A stretch of DNA of 64,000 nt from Fibrobacterota bacterium (GTDB taxonomy: Bacteria; Fibrobacterota; Fibrobacteria; UBA11236), in NCBI GenBank assembly GCA_947482115.1, contig CANKII010000002.1:186001-250000 (forward strand), written 5' to 3'. Below the pieces are notes generated by a model that made no database searches, was not told the origin of the DNA, and was given only the letters and a program-made list of their open reading frames with translations. Position 1 is the first letter of the stretch, and each line of letters starts with the position of its first letter. This document shows positions 19,757 to 29,313 of this stretch, in pieces. The position numbers and the translations under genes are program-made.

Positions 19757-20470
19757 TTGAAGAAGGTTGCCCAAGAGGGTGCCGCCACCAGCTCCGCAAA
19801 TGCATGTGTTTAGATCCGAGTTGGTGAATAAATTGAGGGGATCCTGTTCTTCGCTTATATCAATACCACTGCCTACCGCGCAGGTTGTCAATTTCGCAAC
19901 CGAAGCTGGGGGATTGGCATCACAGTCATGGCATGACATCAGATCCGTTAAAATGCTTATGAAACCCGGGCATATTCCAAGCGCCTGAAAACAGGGGGTC
20001 AAAGCCGAAATGTCCTCCGCATGGTCAAGGGATGCGCAAGCAGCGGGCAGCCCTGTAACGGACGATCCACCAGTCGTTCCACCGCCCGTGGTGCCACCCG
20101 TTCCGGATCCTAGGCAAGAGGTGTATTGTGCATTACAAGTTTGTGCTTGGGTTGCATAGGTGGTCCCACAGGCAGCCGACGCCGTACCATTACCTGCGTT
20201 GGCGGTAAGGCAACTGGTGTATGTTGTCGCTGCAGCCGAGCTACAGGAGGTAAGGGTAGTAGCGCAATCCTGAGTTTTTGCAACGGACGCAGCTTTTGCA
20301 AGCACAACAGATTTTTGCGCCGCTGTAATTTTATTCACGAAGGAAGTCGATGCATTGAAACTGCTGCTATTACGTGCCGCGTTTTCAGAGTTGTTATCCA
20401 CCTGAAAACATCCCCAGACCAACAAACAGGCTGCGGCCGGAAGGAGTTTAAGTCCGATGCTCTTTTTCAT
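19583..20470 (-). CDS. Lipoprotein with C-terminal 12-residue tandem repeats
   Basis: MKKSIGLKLLPAAACLLVWGCFQ lipobox; C-terminal FNASSSHTAGGS/FSASSSHTAEET/FNAASSTPAEGT/FNAASSNVAESH. Confidence 0.65.
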   Translation of the reverse strand: MKKSIGLKLLPAAACLLVWGCFQVDNNSENAARNSSSFNASTSFVNKITAAQKSVVLAKAASVAKTQDCATTLTSCSSAAATTYTSCLTANAGNGTASAACGTTYATQAQTCNAQYTSCLGSGTGGTTGGGTTGGSSVTGLPAACASLDHAEDISALTPCFQALGICPGFISILTDLMSCHDCDANPPASVAKLTTCAVGSGIDISEEQDPLNLFTNSDLNTCICGAGGGTLLGNLLQTTFQTTFNASSSHTAGGSFSASSSHTAEETFNAASSTPAEGTFNAASSNVAESHFNP

Positions 20471-20629
20471 GGGTAAAGTCCCTTTCTTTTCGTTTTTACG
20501 CTCGAAATATTTCAGAAACAACAAGACAGCAAAAATGTCGTATCAAGAAAGATAACGCAATTGGAAAAAAATGGAAGGACAAAGTTTTTGTTTTCATAAC
20601 CTGTTTTCAATAAAAGAGATAGCCGGATT

Positions 20630-21880
20630 TTATGCGGCCGCCCATTCATCCGAAGTGAACTGTAATTCGATTGGAGGTCCGGCCTGTTCGATTCTGGGCA
20701 AGGCACGAATCGCATCCACATAATTTTCCGAGACAAAAAATTCCTCGAGTTTCAGGGTATTTCGAATGCGAAGCACTGAAGCGTTGCCCAAGGATTCTGA
20801 CCGGCCTCGGCGGGCATAACGCAAGGCTTCTTCCAGTGCTTCCCTCGGGTTGGCACATACGATGGGAATACGCCCGCGTTCGATGTTTCCCGTTGTCAGG
20901 ACATTGCGTCCGGTCTTTTCAAAATCAATTGCCGCCAATGCTTCTTTGGTGGTGAAATCCGCAAGGCCTATCCCCAGCGCATTACCGTGGGTGGCAGCGG
21001 TGAGTCGCAATACCGCCAATGATTTTATGCGCGGAGATTCCAGTTCCGGTTCTCCGCGAATCCGCATGCGGCCAATTACATGGGTGTCCATGCCGGTTCC
21101 GCTGATGTCCTTGCCCATTTCATCGACGATTACCACATCCCAATCCGGAAGCGGCAGGGAAGGCATCAAGCCCCGCGCCAAAGCGAGCAATTCTTTTTCA
21201 CCCGCTTCCATATCTGTCTTGTCCAAACCGCGTATGGCCACGGGATTTTGCAAGGCATCTTCGACAATACCAAAGCCCGCGAGGAAGTTGGATTTCTCCA
21301 GCAAGTAGCGTGCGACCTTGGGCATATTTTCACGCAAACTGCGCGGGCCTCCGGCGTGCAACAACGAGGCGGCCTTTTCCTTGCCCAAGCCGATGGCCAG
21401 CATTTTATGCAAACCACTTTCCAATTCACCGGTAAAACTGGTATGCGGCTTAATCCGGTTCAGAAGAATGACGCCATCCGCGCCTGCGGCAAATTCATCC
21501 TGATAGGCGGGAAGGTTTTCAGATGTGTTTCCAATCAACACCGTATTCATGGTGGCTCGAATGGGGCACCCGGCACTGGAGTCTGTGATTCCCAAATCCC
21601 GCAGTACTTCAACCTGTCCCTCGGCCGTTGCATTTCCATGACTTCCCATGGCGGGAACGATGAAGGGATGGGCGCCGCTTTCGTGGAGGAGGGCCGCTAC
21701 AGTTTTCACCATTAGGGGAAGATGGCGGATTCCACGACTGCCGATACCCAGCGCAATATTTTTTCCTGCCACGTTGTTTGCAAGATTCAGCTTTTGCCAT
21801 TCAGTGCGCAAGGTGTTTTCCACATCCACCGGAGGGAGGGATTGCAGGCTGCGCCGGAAATGAACAAAGCGGGGGAGCAT
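20630..21880 (-). CDS. DUF2088/LarA-like protein
   Basis: IALGIGSRGIRHLP, GSHGNATAEGQ, ILLNRIKPHTSFTGELESGLHKML resemble lactate racemase LarA-family proteins. Confidence 0.7.
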   Translation of the reverse strand: MLPRFVHFRRSLQSLPPVDVENTLRTEWQKLNLANNVAGKNIALGIGSRGIRHLPLMVKTVAALLHESGAHPFIVPAMGSHGNATAEGQVEVLRDLGITDSSAGCPIRATMNTVLIGNTSENLPAYQDEFAAGADGVILLNRIKPHTSFTGELESGLHKMLAIGLGKEKAASLLHAGGPRSLRENMPKVARYLLEKSNFLAGFGIVEDALQNPVAIRGLDKTDMEAGEKELLALARGLMPSLPLPDWDVVIVDEMGKDISGTGMDTHVIGRMRIRGEPELESPRIKSLAVLRLTAATHGNALGIGLADFTTKEALAAIDFEKTGRNVLTTGNIERGRIPIVCANPREALEEALRYARRGRSESLGNASVLRIRNTLKLEEFFVSENYVDAIRALPRIEQAGPPIELQFTSDEWAAA

Positions 21881-21921
21881 GGGTGGAATTCTACTTTTTC
21901 CACATCCAAAGGAAATCATTC

Positions 21922-22236
21922 ATGCAAAACTTTGAAAATCGATTGTGGGCGACCTCCGTGCAACTTGCAGGGGAAGCGGGCATGGAGTTTACCGTCCCTT
22001 GTTCCCGGAATGTGCAGGACCTATTGGCAGCGGGTGTGAAAGACATGTTGCGTGAGAAGCGGGTTTCCGAGGAAGATCTGGAACAGGCGGATGCGAGTCT
22101 TTCCCGGTTGGTTGGAGAGATGGTACGCGTCACACGGCAGCTGGGTTCGAACGCCTTGTCGGGTGAAAAAATCAAAATTCGGGAAGGCGCTTTGGTGCAG
22201 GCCAAGGAACTCTGTCCCCTTTGGCCATTCGGATAA
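21922..22236 (+). CDS. Hypothetical protein (~104 aa)
   Basis: ORF from ATG at 21922 divergent from the LarA-like gene; no family recognised. Confidence 0.5.
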   Translation: MQNFENRLWATSVQLAGEAGMEFTVPCSRNVQDLLAAGVKDMLREKRVSEEDLEQADASLSRLVGEMVRVTRQLGSNALSGEKIKIREGALVQAKELCPLWPFG

Positions 22237-22238
22237 GA

Positions 22239-24467
22239 TTATTCCGGTGTCAGCCGCATATACAATGCGGCTAAAGGCGGTAAAGACAATTCCAGTGAAT
22301 GCGGAAAGCGGTGCATGGGAACGGGCTCGGCATTCCGCCCGCCAAGATTTCCCACATTACCGCCGCCATAAGTTTCCGAATCGGTGTTAAGAATTTCCTC
22401 GTAATGTCCCGGTGAGGGAACGCCGATGCGATATCCGTGTTGCGGGACCGCGCTGAAATTGAACACGCAAACCACAATTTCGCGTCGTGAATCTTTTCCA
22501 TTTGTCTTTGAACGCCGCAAAAATGAGATGATGTTTTTGTCGCGATCCCGGAAATCAATCCACTGGAACCCCTCATAGGCCGAATCCAGTTCATGCAAGG
22601 CGCGTTCATTGCGGTAGAGATGATTCAAGTCGCGCATCATGGCCTGCAAGCCTCGATGCATTTCGCCGCCGGAAGATTCCAGCAAATGCCAGTCGAGTTG
22701 GCCTTTCACATTCCACTCGGATAACTGCCCAAATTCCAAGCCCATGAAGTGCAATTTTTTTCCGGGATGGGCGTACATGTATGCGAATGTGGTGCGGACA
22801 TTCGCGAACTTCTGCCAGAAGTCCCCGGGCATTTTATTGGGCAATGATCCTTTTCCATGCACGACTTCGTCGTGGGAAAGGACCAACATGAAACGTTCGC
22901 TAAACGCATAGGACATTTCAAAGGTGAGCAAGTCCTGATGATAATGCCGGAACAACGGATCCTTGGCGAGATAGGAAAGGAAGTCGTGCATCCAACCCAG
23001 ATTCCACTTGTATTGGAAACCTAGGCCATTCTTGTCCAGGGGATGGGTCACACCGGGAAAGGAGGAACTCTCCTCGGCGAGGATCAGACGATTAGGGCAG
23101 CGCTCAGCTACGACCGCATTGAGATGTTTGAGAAATTCCACCGCTGCACGATTGACGTTGCTGCCATCGGCCTCCGGTTCCCATTCCCCATGACGCCGTG
23201 CATAATCGAGGTACAACATGGAAGCCACGGCATCGACGCGCAAACCGTCGGCATGAAATTCCTCCAGCCAATACAGGGCGTTGGCGATGAGAAAGCCCGA
23301 CACTTCGTTGCGGCCATAATTGAAAATGCGTGTGCCCCATTCCGGGTGCTGGCCTTTGCGGGGATCCTGATGCGCATAAAGCTGGGTGCCATCGAAAGCA
23401 TCCAGACCATGAAGATCGGATGGGAAATGCGCAGGGACCCAGTCGAGGATGACGCCGATTCCGGCGTTGTGGCAGGTTTCGATGAATGTCTTGAGTGCTT
23501 CGGGGGTTCCATAGCGCCGTGTGGGTGAATAATATCCCGTAACCTGATAACCCCACGATTCATCCAAAGGGTGTTCCTGGATGGGCATTAATTCGAGGTG
23601 TGTATAGCCCATGTCGCGGACATAGGGAACCAACTCGGCGGCCAATTCGACATAGGTTGGGAAATCATTTCCGTTGTCCCTGTGCTTCCACGATCCCGGA
23701 TGGACTTCGTATACACAGACCGGGGCCGAATCCGATTGGACTTGATGTCTTGTGGATTCCCACGCTTGATCTTTCCACACATGGGGCGTCGGATCGGTAA
23801 TGACGCCCGCGGTTCGGGGTCTTAATTCAGTTTCTCGCGCTACGGGATCCATTTTTTCAATAGACTCCCCATTCGATGTCTGAATCAGGAACTTGTAACT
23901 CGCATGGGGATGCACGTTCGGTGCGAAGATCTCCCAGACGCCGGAGACGCCCGACTTTCGCATCATGTGGCTGCGGTTATTCCAGGCGTTGAAGTCCCCA
24001 ATGACGGCAACACCCTGTGCATTGGGCGCCCACACGGCGAAGTGTACGCCGGTAATCCCGCAATGCTCAATGAAATTCGCTCCCAATTTTTCCCACAGGC
24101 GATAATGCAGGCCGCGATTGAAAAGATGAAGATCATAATCTCCGAGTACTGGAGGGAACGCATAAGGATCGCGGTAATCCACGCTCTCACCGGAATACAG
24201 ATTCGCGTGCACACGATAGACCAGATTCTCCTGGGGATTTGGAAGCAGCGCTTCGAAACAACCCGTTCCGGAGTTGTTGATGCAAGGCGTAACTCCTCCA
24301 TCATGCTCGATTTCGACGGAGCGAAAACTTGGATTAAATATGCGGACGAGTCCCGAGGTTTTGCCCTGATCTACTGTGCGGTGATAGCCAAGCTTTTCAA
24401 AAGGATCGGCGAGCCTGCCGCTTTCCAGAGAGCTGAGTTCGTGAGGAGGGATAAGGCAGTCGGACAT
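22239..24467 (-). CDS. glgB: 1,4-alpha-glucan branching enzyme
   Basis: GVHFAVWAPNAQGVAVIGDFN, YTHLELMPIQEHPLDESWGYQVTGYYSPT, LRVDAVASMLYLDY, LSHDEVVHGKGSL. Confidence 0.97.
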   Translation of the reverse strand: MSDCLIPPHELSSLESGRLADPFEKLGYHRTVDQGKTSGLVRIFNPSFRSVEIEHDGGVTPCINNSGTGCFEALLPNPQENLVYRVHANLYSGESVDYRDPYAFPPVLGDYDLHLFNRGLHYRLWEKLGANFIEHCGITGVHFAVWAPNAQGVAVIGDFNAWNNRSHMMRKSGVSGVWEIFAPNVHPHASYKFLIQTSNGESIEKMDPVARETELRPRTAGVITDPTPHVWKDQAWESTRHQVQSDSAPVCVYEVHPGSWKHRDNGNDFPTYVELAAELVPYVRDMGYTHLELMPIQEHPLDESWGYQVTGYYSPTRRYGTPEALKTFIETCHNAGIGVILDWVPAHFPSDLHGLDAFDGTQLYAHQDPRKGQHPEWGTRIFNYGRNEVSGFLIANALYWLEEFHADGLRVDAVASMLYLDYARRHGEWEPEADGSNVNRAAVEFLKHLNAVVAERCPNRLILAEESSSFPGVTHPLDKNGLGFQYKWNLGWMHDFLSYLAKDPLFRHYHQDLLTFEMSYAFSERFMLVLSHDEVVHGKGSLPNKMPGDFWQKFANVRTTFAYMYAHPGKKLHFMGLEFGQLSEWNVKGQLDWHLLESSGGEMHRGLQAMMRDLNHLYRNERALHELDSAYEGFQWIDFRDRDKNIISFLRRSKTNGKDSRREIVVCVFNFSAVPQHGYRIGVPSPGHYEEILNTDSETYGGGNVGNLGGRNAEPVPMHRFPHSLELSLPPLAALYMRLTPE

Positions 24468-24528
24468 GGATGACTACAAGGTATTTGCGTACGGGGATAA
24501 AATCATGGAATAAATGGGTTATAAAACA

Positions 24529-24556
24529 GGAAACCCCGCCGGGAGGCGGGGTTTCC
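24529..24556 (-). terminator. Hairpin terminator downstream of the tRNA-Val/tRNA-Asp unit
   Basis: GGAAACCCCGCC-GGGA-GGCGGGGTTTCC with T-rich tail on the minus strand. Confidence 0.8.
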
Positions 24557-24578
24557 ATACGCCCAAGGCGTTTTTTAA

Positions 24579-24655
24579 TGGCGGAATGGACGGGACTTGA
24601 ACCCGCAACCCCTAGCGTGACAGGCTAGTACTCTAACCAATTGAGCTACCACTCC
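24579..24655 (-). tRNA. tRNA-Asp (GUC)
   Basis: Reverse complement GGAGTGGTAGCTCAATTGGTTAGAGTACTAGCCTGTCACGCTAGGGGTTGCGGGTTCAAGTCCCGTCCATTCCGCCA. Confidence 0.96.
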
Positions 24656-24662
24656 GGAAAAT

Positions 24663-24739
24663 TGGTGGGCGTTGTAAGATTTGAACTTACGGCCTCCTGC
24701 ATGTAAAGCAGATGCTCTAACCAACTGAGCTAAACGCCC
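24663..24739 (-). tRNA. tRNA-Val (UAC)
   Basis: Reverse complement GGGCGTTTAGCTCAGTTGGTTAGAGCATCTGCTTTACATGCAGG...ACGCCCACCA. Confidence 0.96.
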
Positions 24740-24754
24740 TTTTGTGTGATTCCG

Positions 24755-24949
24755 CTATTCCTTGTCCTTGCCCTTCCAGAGGCTCCACGGGAGAACCACC
24801 AGATAGGCAAAGAGCAGGACGAACGGGGCCACGTTCAGGGCCAGCTTGTTATTGGCCGGCTTGGCCCCCAAAAGAAAAAATCCCACAACAAGAAGAAGGA
24901 CGGCAAGTCCGACTCCCCAATAGTTCTTTTTGCTAAAGAAAGGTTGCAT
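24755..24949 (-). CDS. Small two-helix membrane protein
   Basis: 64-aa ORF with two hydrophobic segments and charged tail. Confidence 0.6.
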   Translation of the reverse strand: MQPFFSKKNYWGVGLAVLLLVVGFFLLGAKPANNKLALNVAPFVLLFAYLVVLPWSLWKGKDKE

Positions 24950-25099
24950 ACCGTGACCGTTTTTCGAGATACCCGCCTTCCCTTTATTGGGATGACGGAA
25001 CGCCCAAAACAGGGGAGAAGATACGTTCTAGTCGAAAAGGGATCAAGGAAATTCGCGAGATTAGATGCGAAAAATCGAACTATTCAAGGAAATAACGGC

Positions 25100-26113
25100 T
25101 TAGCCCTTTACTCCGTCGCGTTCGTAGGCTTGAATAACCTCACGAACAAGTCTGTGCCGCACGATATCCTCCAAACCCAGCTCGATTTGCCCAATGCCTT
25201 CAATGCCAGCAAGGATGCTGCGGGCGTGGGTAAATCCGGATTTTTGACGGTCTAGGAGATCCACCTGACTTTCATCACCCGTGAGGACGGTTTTACTTCC
25301 CACACCGATGCGCGTGAGGAACATTTTCATTTGAGCCACGGTCGTATTCTGGGCCTCGTCGAGAATGATGAAGCTGCGTCCCAAGGTGCGGCCGCGCATG
25401 TAGGCCAGCGGGGCGATTTCCACAACATTCTCTTCGGAATATTCGCGCAATTTATCAGCGGAAATCATCACGCTAAGGGCGTCATATAAAGGTCGCATAT
25501 ACGGGGCGATCTTTTCACTGATCATGCCGGGCAAAAACCCCAGACTTTCACCGGATTCCACCGCCGGACGGCAGAGGATAATACGATCTACCAGCCTTTT
25601 TTCCAGAGCTTGCACGGCCATGGCAACAGCCAAAAATGTTTTTCCCGTCCCCGCAGGACCGGCAGCGAAGATCATGTCGTATTTCCGAACTACCTTAACA
25701 AATTGGGCCTGTCCCCGGGTTTTGGCCTGGATGGGATTTCCATACCGATCCATGAGAATAGGCTTTTCCAAGGCAGGAGCAGCACCACTTCCACTAGGAT
25801 CGGATCCGTTGGCGGGTTTGGAACTGTTCAACAAGTCTTCCAAGTAGAACTCCGGAATTTGCTGACCGGTTTTAATGGCCTGAGTCATGTGTTCCAAGGC
25901 AATACGGGCGCGGTGGGCGGTGGCTTCATCTTCGGCCTGGATGGTGATTCCAGGATTGCGGGTCAGGAGTTTGACCCCTAATGTCTGTTCGAGGCGGATG
26001 AAATTCTGTTCAGACTCCCCGCCAAGCCGCGTCTTTTCTTCGTCCGTAGCCGGAAGCGTCAGGGTAATCAAAGGCGCCAAGATTGTGAAAGGGGGGGAGA
26101 GTTCCTGCTCCAT
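25100..26113 (-). CDS. phoH: PhoH-like ATPase
   Basis: IQAKTRGQAQFVKVVRKYDMIFAAGPAGTGKTFLAVAMAV and FIILDEAQNTTVAQMKMFLTRIG. Confidence 0.95.
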   Translation of the reverse strand: MEQELSPPFTILAPLITLTLPATDEEKTRLGGESEQNFIRLEQTLGVKLLTRNPGITIQAEDEATAHRARIALEHMTQAIKTGQQIPEFYLEDLLNSSKPANGSDPSGSGAAPALEKPILMDRYGNPIQAKTRGQAQFVKVVRKYDMIFAAGPAGTGKTFLAVAMAVQALEKRLVDRIILCRPAVESGESLGFLPGMISEKIAPYMRPLYDALSVMISADKLREYSEENVVEIAPLAYMRGRTLGRSFIILDEAQNTTVAQMKMFLTRIGVGSKTVLTGDESQVDLLDRQKSGFTHARSILAGIEGIGQIELGLEDIVRHRLVREVIQAYERDGVKG

Positions 26114-26162
26114 GATTAAGAAGTATAAAAGATTTTTATCTTTTTCCCGTCTTTAAGCCATT

Positions 26163-26531
26163 ATGCAAGCGGATCTACGTTCCATCATCGATACAGTCAA
26201 AGGGGCTCTTGCAGGTCCTGAGCTTGTCCACGGATTCGTGGACTTGGCTTTTGTCGGTTCCGATCCCAACGAGGTGACCGACGACCTGAGCAATGTACTC
26301 CTTGTAACCAACCTGGTTCATACCCGGCTCATGGCTGTGGCCGAGGAAGTGGACATTGTGGCCATGCTGTTTACGAACAATCATAAGCCGACACAGAAGG
26401 TGATTGACCGTGCCCGCGAGTTGGAAATTGATTTGATTACGACCCACCTGTCGTTGGAAGAAGTCCACCGGTTGTTGAAGGCCGAATTCGGCTCCACACT
26501 GGAAATCAAGGCGCGTTTACAACCGCATTGA
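26163..26531 (+). CDS. Hypothetical protein, possibly DRTGG-like
   Basis: ~122-aa ORF with alternating alpha/beta pattern (VLLVTNLVHTRLMAVAEEVDIVAMLFTNN). Confidence 0.5.
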   Translation: MQADLRSIIDTVKGALAGPELVHGFVDLAFVGSDPNEVTDDLSNVLLVTNLVHTRLMAVAEEVDIVAMLFTNNHKPTQKVIDRARELEIDLITTHLSLEEVHRLLKAEFGSTLEIKARLQPH

Positions 26532-26597
26532 CCCTCACCCCATAATCCATTGTCTGTGAATTCGCCCCTCTCCCATTTTAAAGAATGGGAGAGGGGA
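26530..26597. repeat. Intergenic repeat CCCTCACCCCATAATCC...CCCCTCTCCCAT...GGGAGAGGGG
   Basis: Near-identical to the start of 41156-41299. Confidence 0.9.
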
Positions 26598-26602
26598 ATG
26601 TG

Positions 26603-27484
26603 CTACTCTACGTTGGCCAATTGTTCGCGAATGATTTCCAAATCCTCTTTCCACCCAATGCAAATCTGCTGAATATCGAAATACTGGCTCTTGTTGCTGA
26701 GTGTATTCACTTCGCGATGCATTTCTTGTTGAAGGAATCCCAACTTCTTTCCCGGTGATGCATGTTCTCGCAACGTTTCCAGAAAGTGTCCGAGATGAGC
26801 GCGCAAGCGAACCAGTTCCTCCGCCACATCCAGCCGTTCCGCCATGATGCCGATTTCGGTGAGGACCCGATCTTCTGCCACAGGTTGGCCGTCGAGTAAT
26901 TCCTTGATGCGTTCCCGCATCTTTGCCACATATTCCGATTGACGTTGGGGTGCCAGCGTTTGGACTCGATCCAATGCAGGGTAGAAGGCTTCGACACGCT
27001 TTTCCAATTCACGGGAAAGATCCGAACCTTCGCGTTCCCGCATTTTGACCAGCTCGGCACAGGCTTGGCGAAACACCGGCAGAATTTTTTCCGTGACCAC
27101 TTCAGAGGGTTCGGTGGATTGGCTTTGAACCACCATCTCGGGAATTTTGAGCAGGTCAGCCACATTGGCTTGTCCTAGACTTCCGAGTTCACGACCCATG
27201 CGCTGAAGCAATTGCGCATAAGCATGAAAGAGTGGTTCGTTCAAGGTGACTTGTGCCGCATTCGCGCCATAAACTTCATAATGCACGTGGCAGTTCACCG
27301 AGCCGCGACCAATGAAGGTTCCCAGCTCACGCCGCAACAGTGGTTCCAGATGGAGCAAGTCGCGAGAGACGCGGCATTGAAAATCCAGAAAACGGTTGTT
27401 GACCGACTTGAGTTCCACGCTGACAAAATGCGTCGTGCCGGATTCTTCCGCGCGTCCGTAACCCGTCATGCTTTGCAAGGCCAT
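26603..27484 (-). CDS. yicC: YicC/YloC family endoribonuclease
   Basis: MALQSMTGYGRAE start and C-terminal KLGFLQQEMHREVNTLSNKSQ. Confidence 0.93.
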   Translation of the reverse strand: MALQSMTGYGRAEESGTTHFVSVELKSVNNRFLDFQCRVSRDLLHLEPLLRRELGTFIGRGSVNCHVHYEVYGANAAQVTLNEPLFHAYAQLLQRMGRELGSLGQANVADLLKIPEMVVQSQSTEPSEVVTEKILPVFRQACAELVKMREREGSDLSRELEKRVEAFYPALDRVQTLAPQRQSEYVAKMRERIKELLDGQPVAEDRVLTEIGIMAERLDVAEELVRLRAHLGHFLETLREHASPGKKLGFLQQEMHREVNTLSNKSQYFDIQQICIGWKEDLEIIREQLANVE

Positions 27485-27561
27485 ATTCTTTCCTCCCGCC
27501 AATACCCGATCCAATGTAGAACCCCGAAACCCCTCGTTGTGATTCCTCGCGCGGAGTAGAT

Positions 27562-28524
27562 TTGAAGTCCAGAGGGTTTATCGTGTCTTCCAAACCTGAA
27601 AATAGCGTTCCCGAACGCGCTGTCAGCATTCCTTTCGAGGAGGAATATCAGGCGCATCTGCTGTTGGAAAAACGGCTGTCGGAAAACACGGCGAACTCCT
27701 ATCTGAGCGATTTGCGTTTGTGTTTCGGACATTTGGAAGTTGGAGCAGATGCTCAGTCCTCCCTGAAACCGGATCGCTTGCGGGAATTCTTCGCCGCTTT
27801 GATCGAGCTGGGTTTTAGTCCCTCGACTTTGGCCCGGTTTCTGGCGTCGTTGCGGAGTTATTGCGTTTATTTGATGGACACAAATCGGCTGACGGTGGAT
27901 CCCTGCCGTGGCATTCGCATCCCCAAACAGCAGCGTTATCGTCCCCGCAGCCTGACTCATCAGGAGATGCAGGAACTTTATGCTTCGTTGGAAGGAAGGA
28001 TTCAGGCAGGGACAAAAAATGCACGGCGCGATTTGGTTTTGGTGGAACTTCTCTACGGAATGGGCTTGCGTATTTCGGAGGCTATTCAACTGCCGTTGGA
28101 TGCCGTGCATTTTGACGAGGAAGTGGCGATGATCTTGGGCAAGGGCAACAAGCAGCGCATTGTTCCCTTGGGCGGGAAAATCATTTCGTCTTTGCGCGAT
28201 TATCTGGATTCGGAACGCGCGGCTTTGGCGAAGCCCCGCTGTGAAACGGTAATTGTGAACAACAGGGGATTGCCTATTTCCCGCATGGGGGCGTGGCAAA
28301 TCGTTCGCAAACTTTGTCTGTTGGCCGGGCTGGATGCCATGGTGATTTCCCCTCACACGTTTCGGCATACCTTCGCCACGCATTTGATTGAAGCGGGCGC
28401 GGACTTGCGGGCGGTTCAGGAATTACTGGGTCATGCGGACATCAGCACAACGCAGATTTACACGCATCTGGATCAGGATTATTTACGCGAGGTTCATCAG
28501 AGCTTTCATCCACGCAACAAATAG
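27562..28524 (+). CDS. Tyrosine recombinase XerC/XerD-like
   Basis: GMGLRISEAIQL, HTFRHTFATHLIEAGADLRAVQELLGHADISTTQIYTH. Confidence 0.92.
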   Translation: MKSRGFIVSSKPENSVPERAVSIPFEEEYQAHLLLEKRLSENTANSYLSDLRLCFGHLEVGADAQSSLKPDRLREFFAALIELGFSPSTLARFLASLRSYCVYLMDTNRLTVDPCRGIRIPKQQRYRPRSLTHQEMQELYASLEGRIQAGTKNARRDLVLVELLYGMGLRISEAIQLPLDAVHFDEEVAMILGKGNKQRIVPLGGKIISSLRDYLDSERAALAKPRCETVIVNNRGLPISRMGAWQIVRKLCLLAGLDAMVISPHTFRHTFATHLIEAGADLRAVQELLGHADISTTQIYTHLDQDYLREVHQSFHPRNK

Positions 28525-29306
28525 TTCACAGCATTGCGGAATATTTGCAGGCCATCCCCTTCAATTTTCAACCCATCGCGATGCCATCGCGGATGCTGTG
28601 TAGCCAACACGTGTGCTTCGGGATGCGGCATCAAACCGAATACCAAACCATCGCTGCTGCACAATCCAGCCACATGAGCCGTTGAGCCATTGGGATTGGC
28701 GGGAAATCCATCCGGTCCTTCCGGCGGAAGAGAACCATCTTCGAGATAATATCGCAAACAGGTTTGTTTGGATGCTTCCAGCGATTTCAAAAGCTCTGCG
28801 CTTCCGGGAATGAATTTTCCTTCACCGTGCCGCACCGGTAAATACAGCCGCTCGATTCCCTTCAACCAAATCGAAGGCGTTCCCGTTTCCGTTCGCAGGT
28901 AACACCAGCGATCTTCATAGCGGCTGGAGTCGTTATAAGTCAATGTGCAGGTTTGCGTGAACGATGCCGGTTCGGTTCCGGGCAATAATCCCAATTTCAC
29001 CAACACCTGAAAGCCGTTGCAGATTCCAATGATGGGGATTTTCTTCTCGCGCAATCGCAACAACTGATCGCCCAACTTATAGCGCAAACGATTCGCGAAA
29101 ACTTTTCCACTGGCGATATGATCGCCAAAAGAGAATCCGCCGGGAACAGCGAGGATGTCGAAATCCTCCAACCGAACATGACCGTCGATGCAATCGTGTA
29201 AATGCACACGCTCGGCTTTGCCGCCCGCCAGATTAAAACTGTGCGCGAGTTCGGCATCCGAGTTGATGCCGTATCCGGTCAATACTGCGATACGTGGTGC
29301 CGTCAT
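28506..29306 (-). CDS. purQ: FGAM synthase glutaminase subunit
   Basis: PRIAVLTGYGINSDAELAHSF, AVPGGFSFGDHIASGKVFANR, GICNGFQVLVKLGLLPG. Confidence 0.92.
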   Translation of the reverse strand: MTAPRIAVLTGYGINSDAELAHSFNLAGGKAERVHLHDCIDGHVRLEDFDILAVPGGFSFGDHIASGKVFANRLRYKLGDQLLRLREKKIPIIGICNGFQVLVKLGLLPGTEPASFTQTCTLTYNDSSRYEDRWCYLRTETGTPSIWLKGIERLYLPVRHGEGKFIPGSAELLKSLEASKQTCLRYYLEDGSLPPEGPDGFPANPNGSTAHVAGLCSSDGLVFGLMPHPEAHVLATQHPRWHRDGLKIEGDGLQIFRNAVNYLLRG

Positions 29307-29313
29307 ACCATGC

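Noticed and set aside
20630-21880. LarA-like protein as part of a nickel-pincer lactate racemase operon
   Set aside because: No LarB/LarC/LarE genes nearby; treated only as a family-level call.
24529-24556. Strong hairpin near the tRNA pair as a mobile element end
   Set aside because: Simple GC stem followed by a T-rich run on the minus strand is adequately explained as a terminator.
27562-28524. XerC/D-like recombinase as the integrase for the dus-associated array
   Set aside because: It is ~26 kb away among housekeeping genes and looks like a chromosomal Xer recombinase; no repeat copies flank it.
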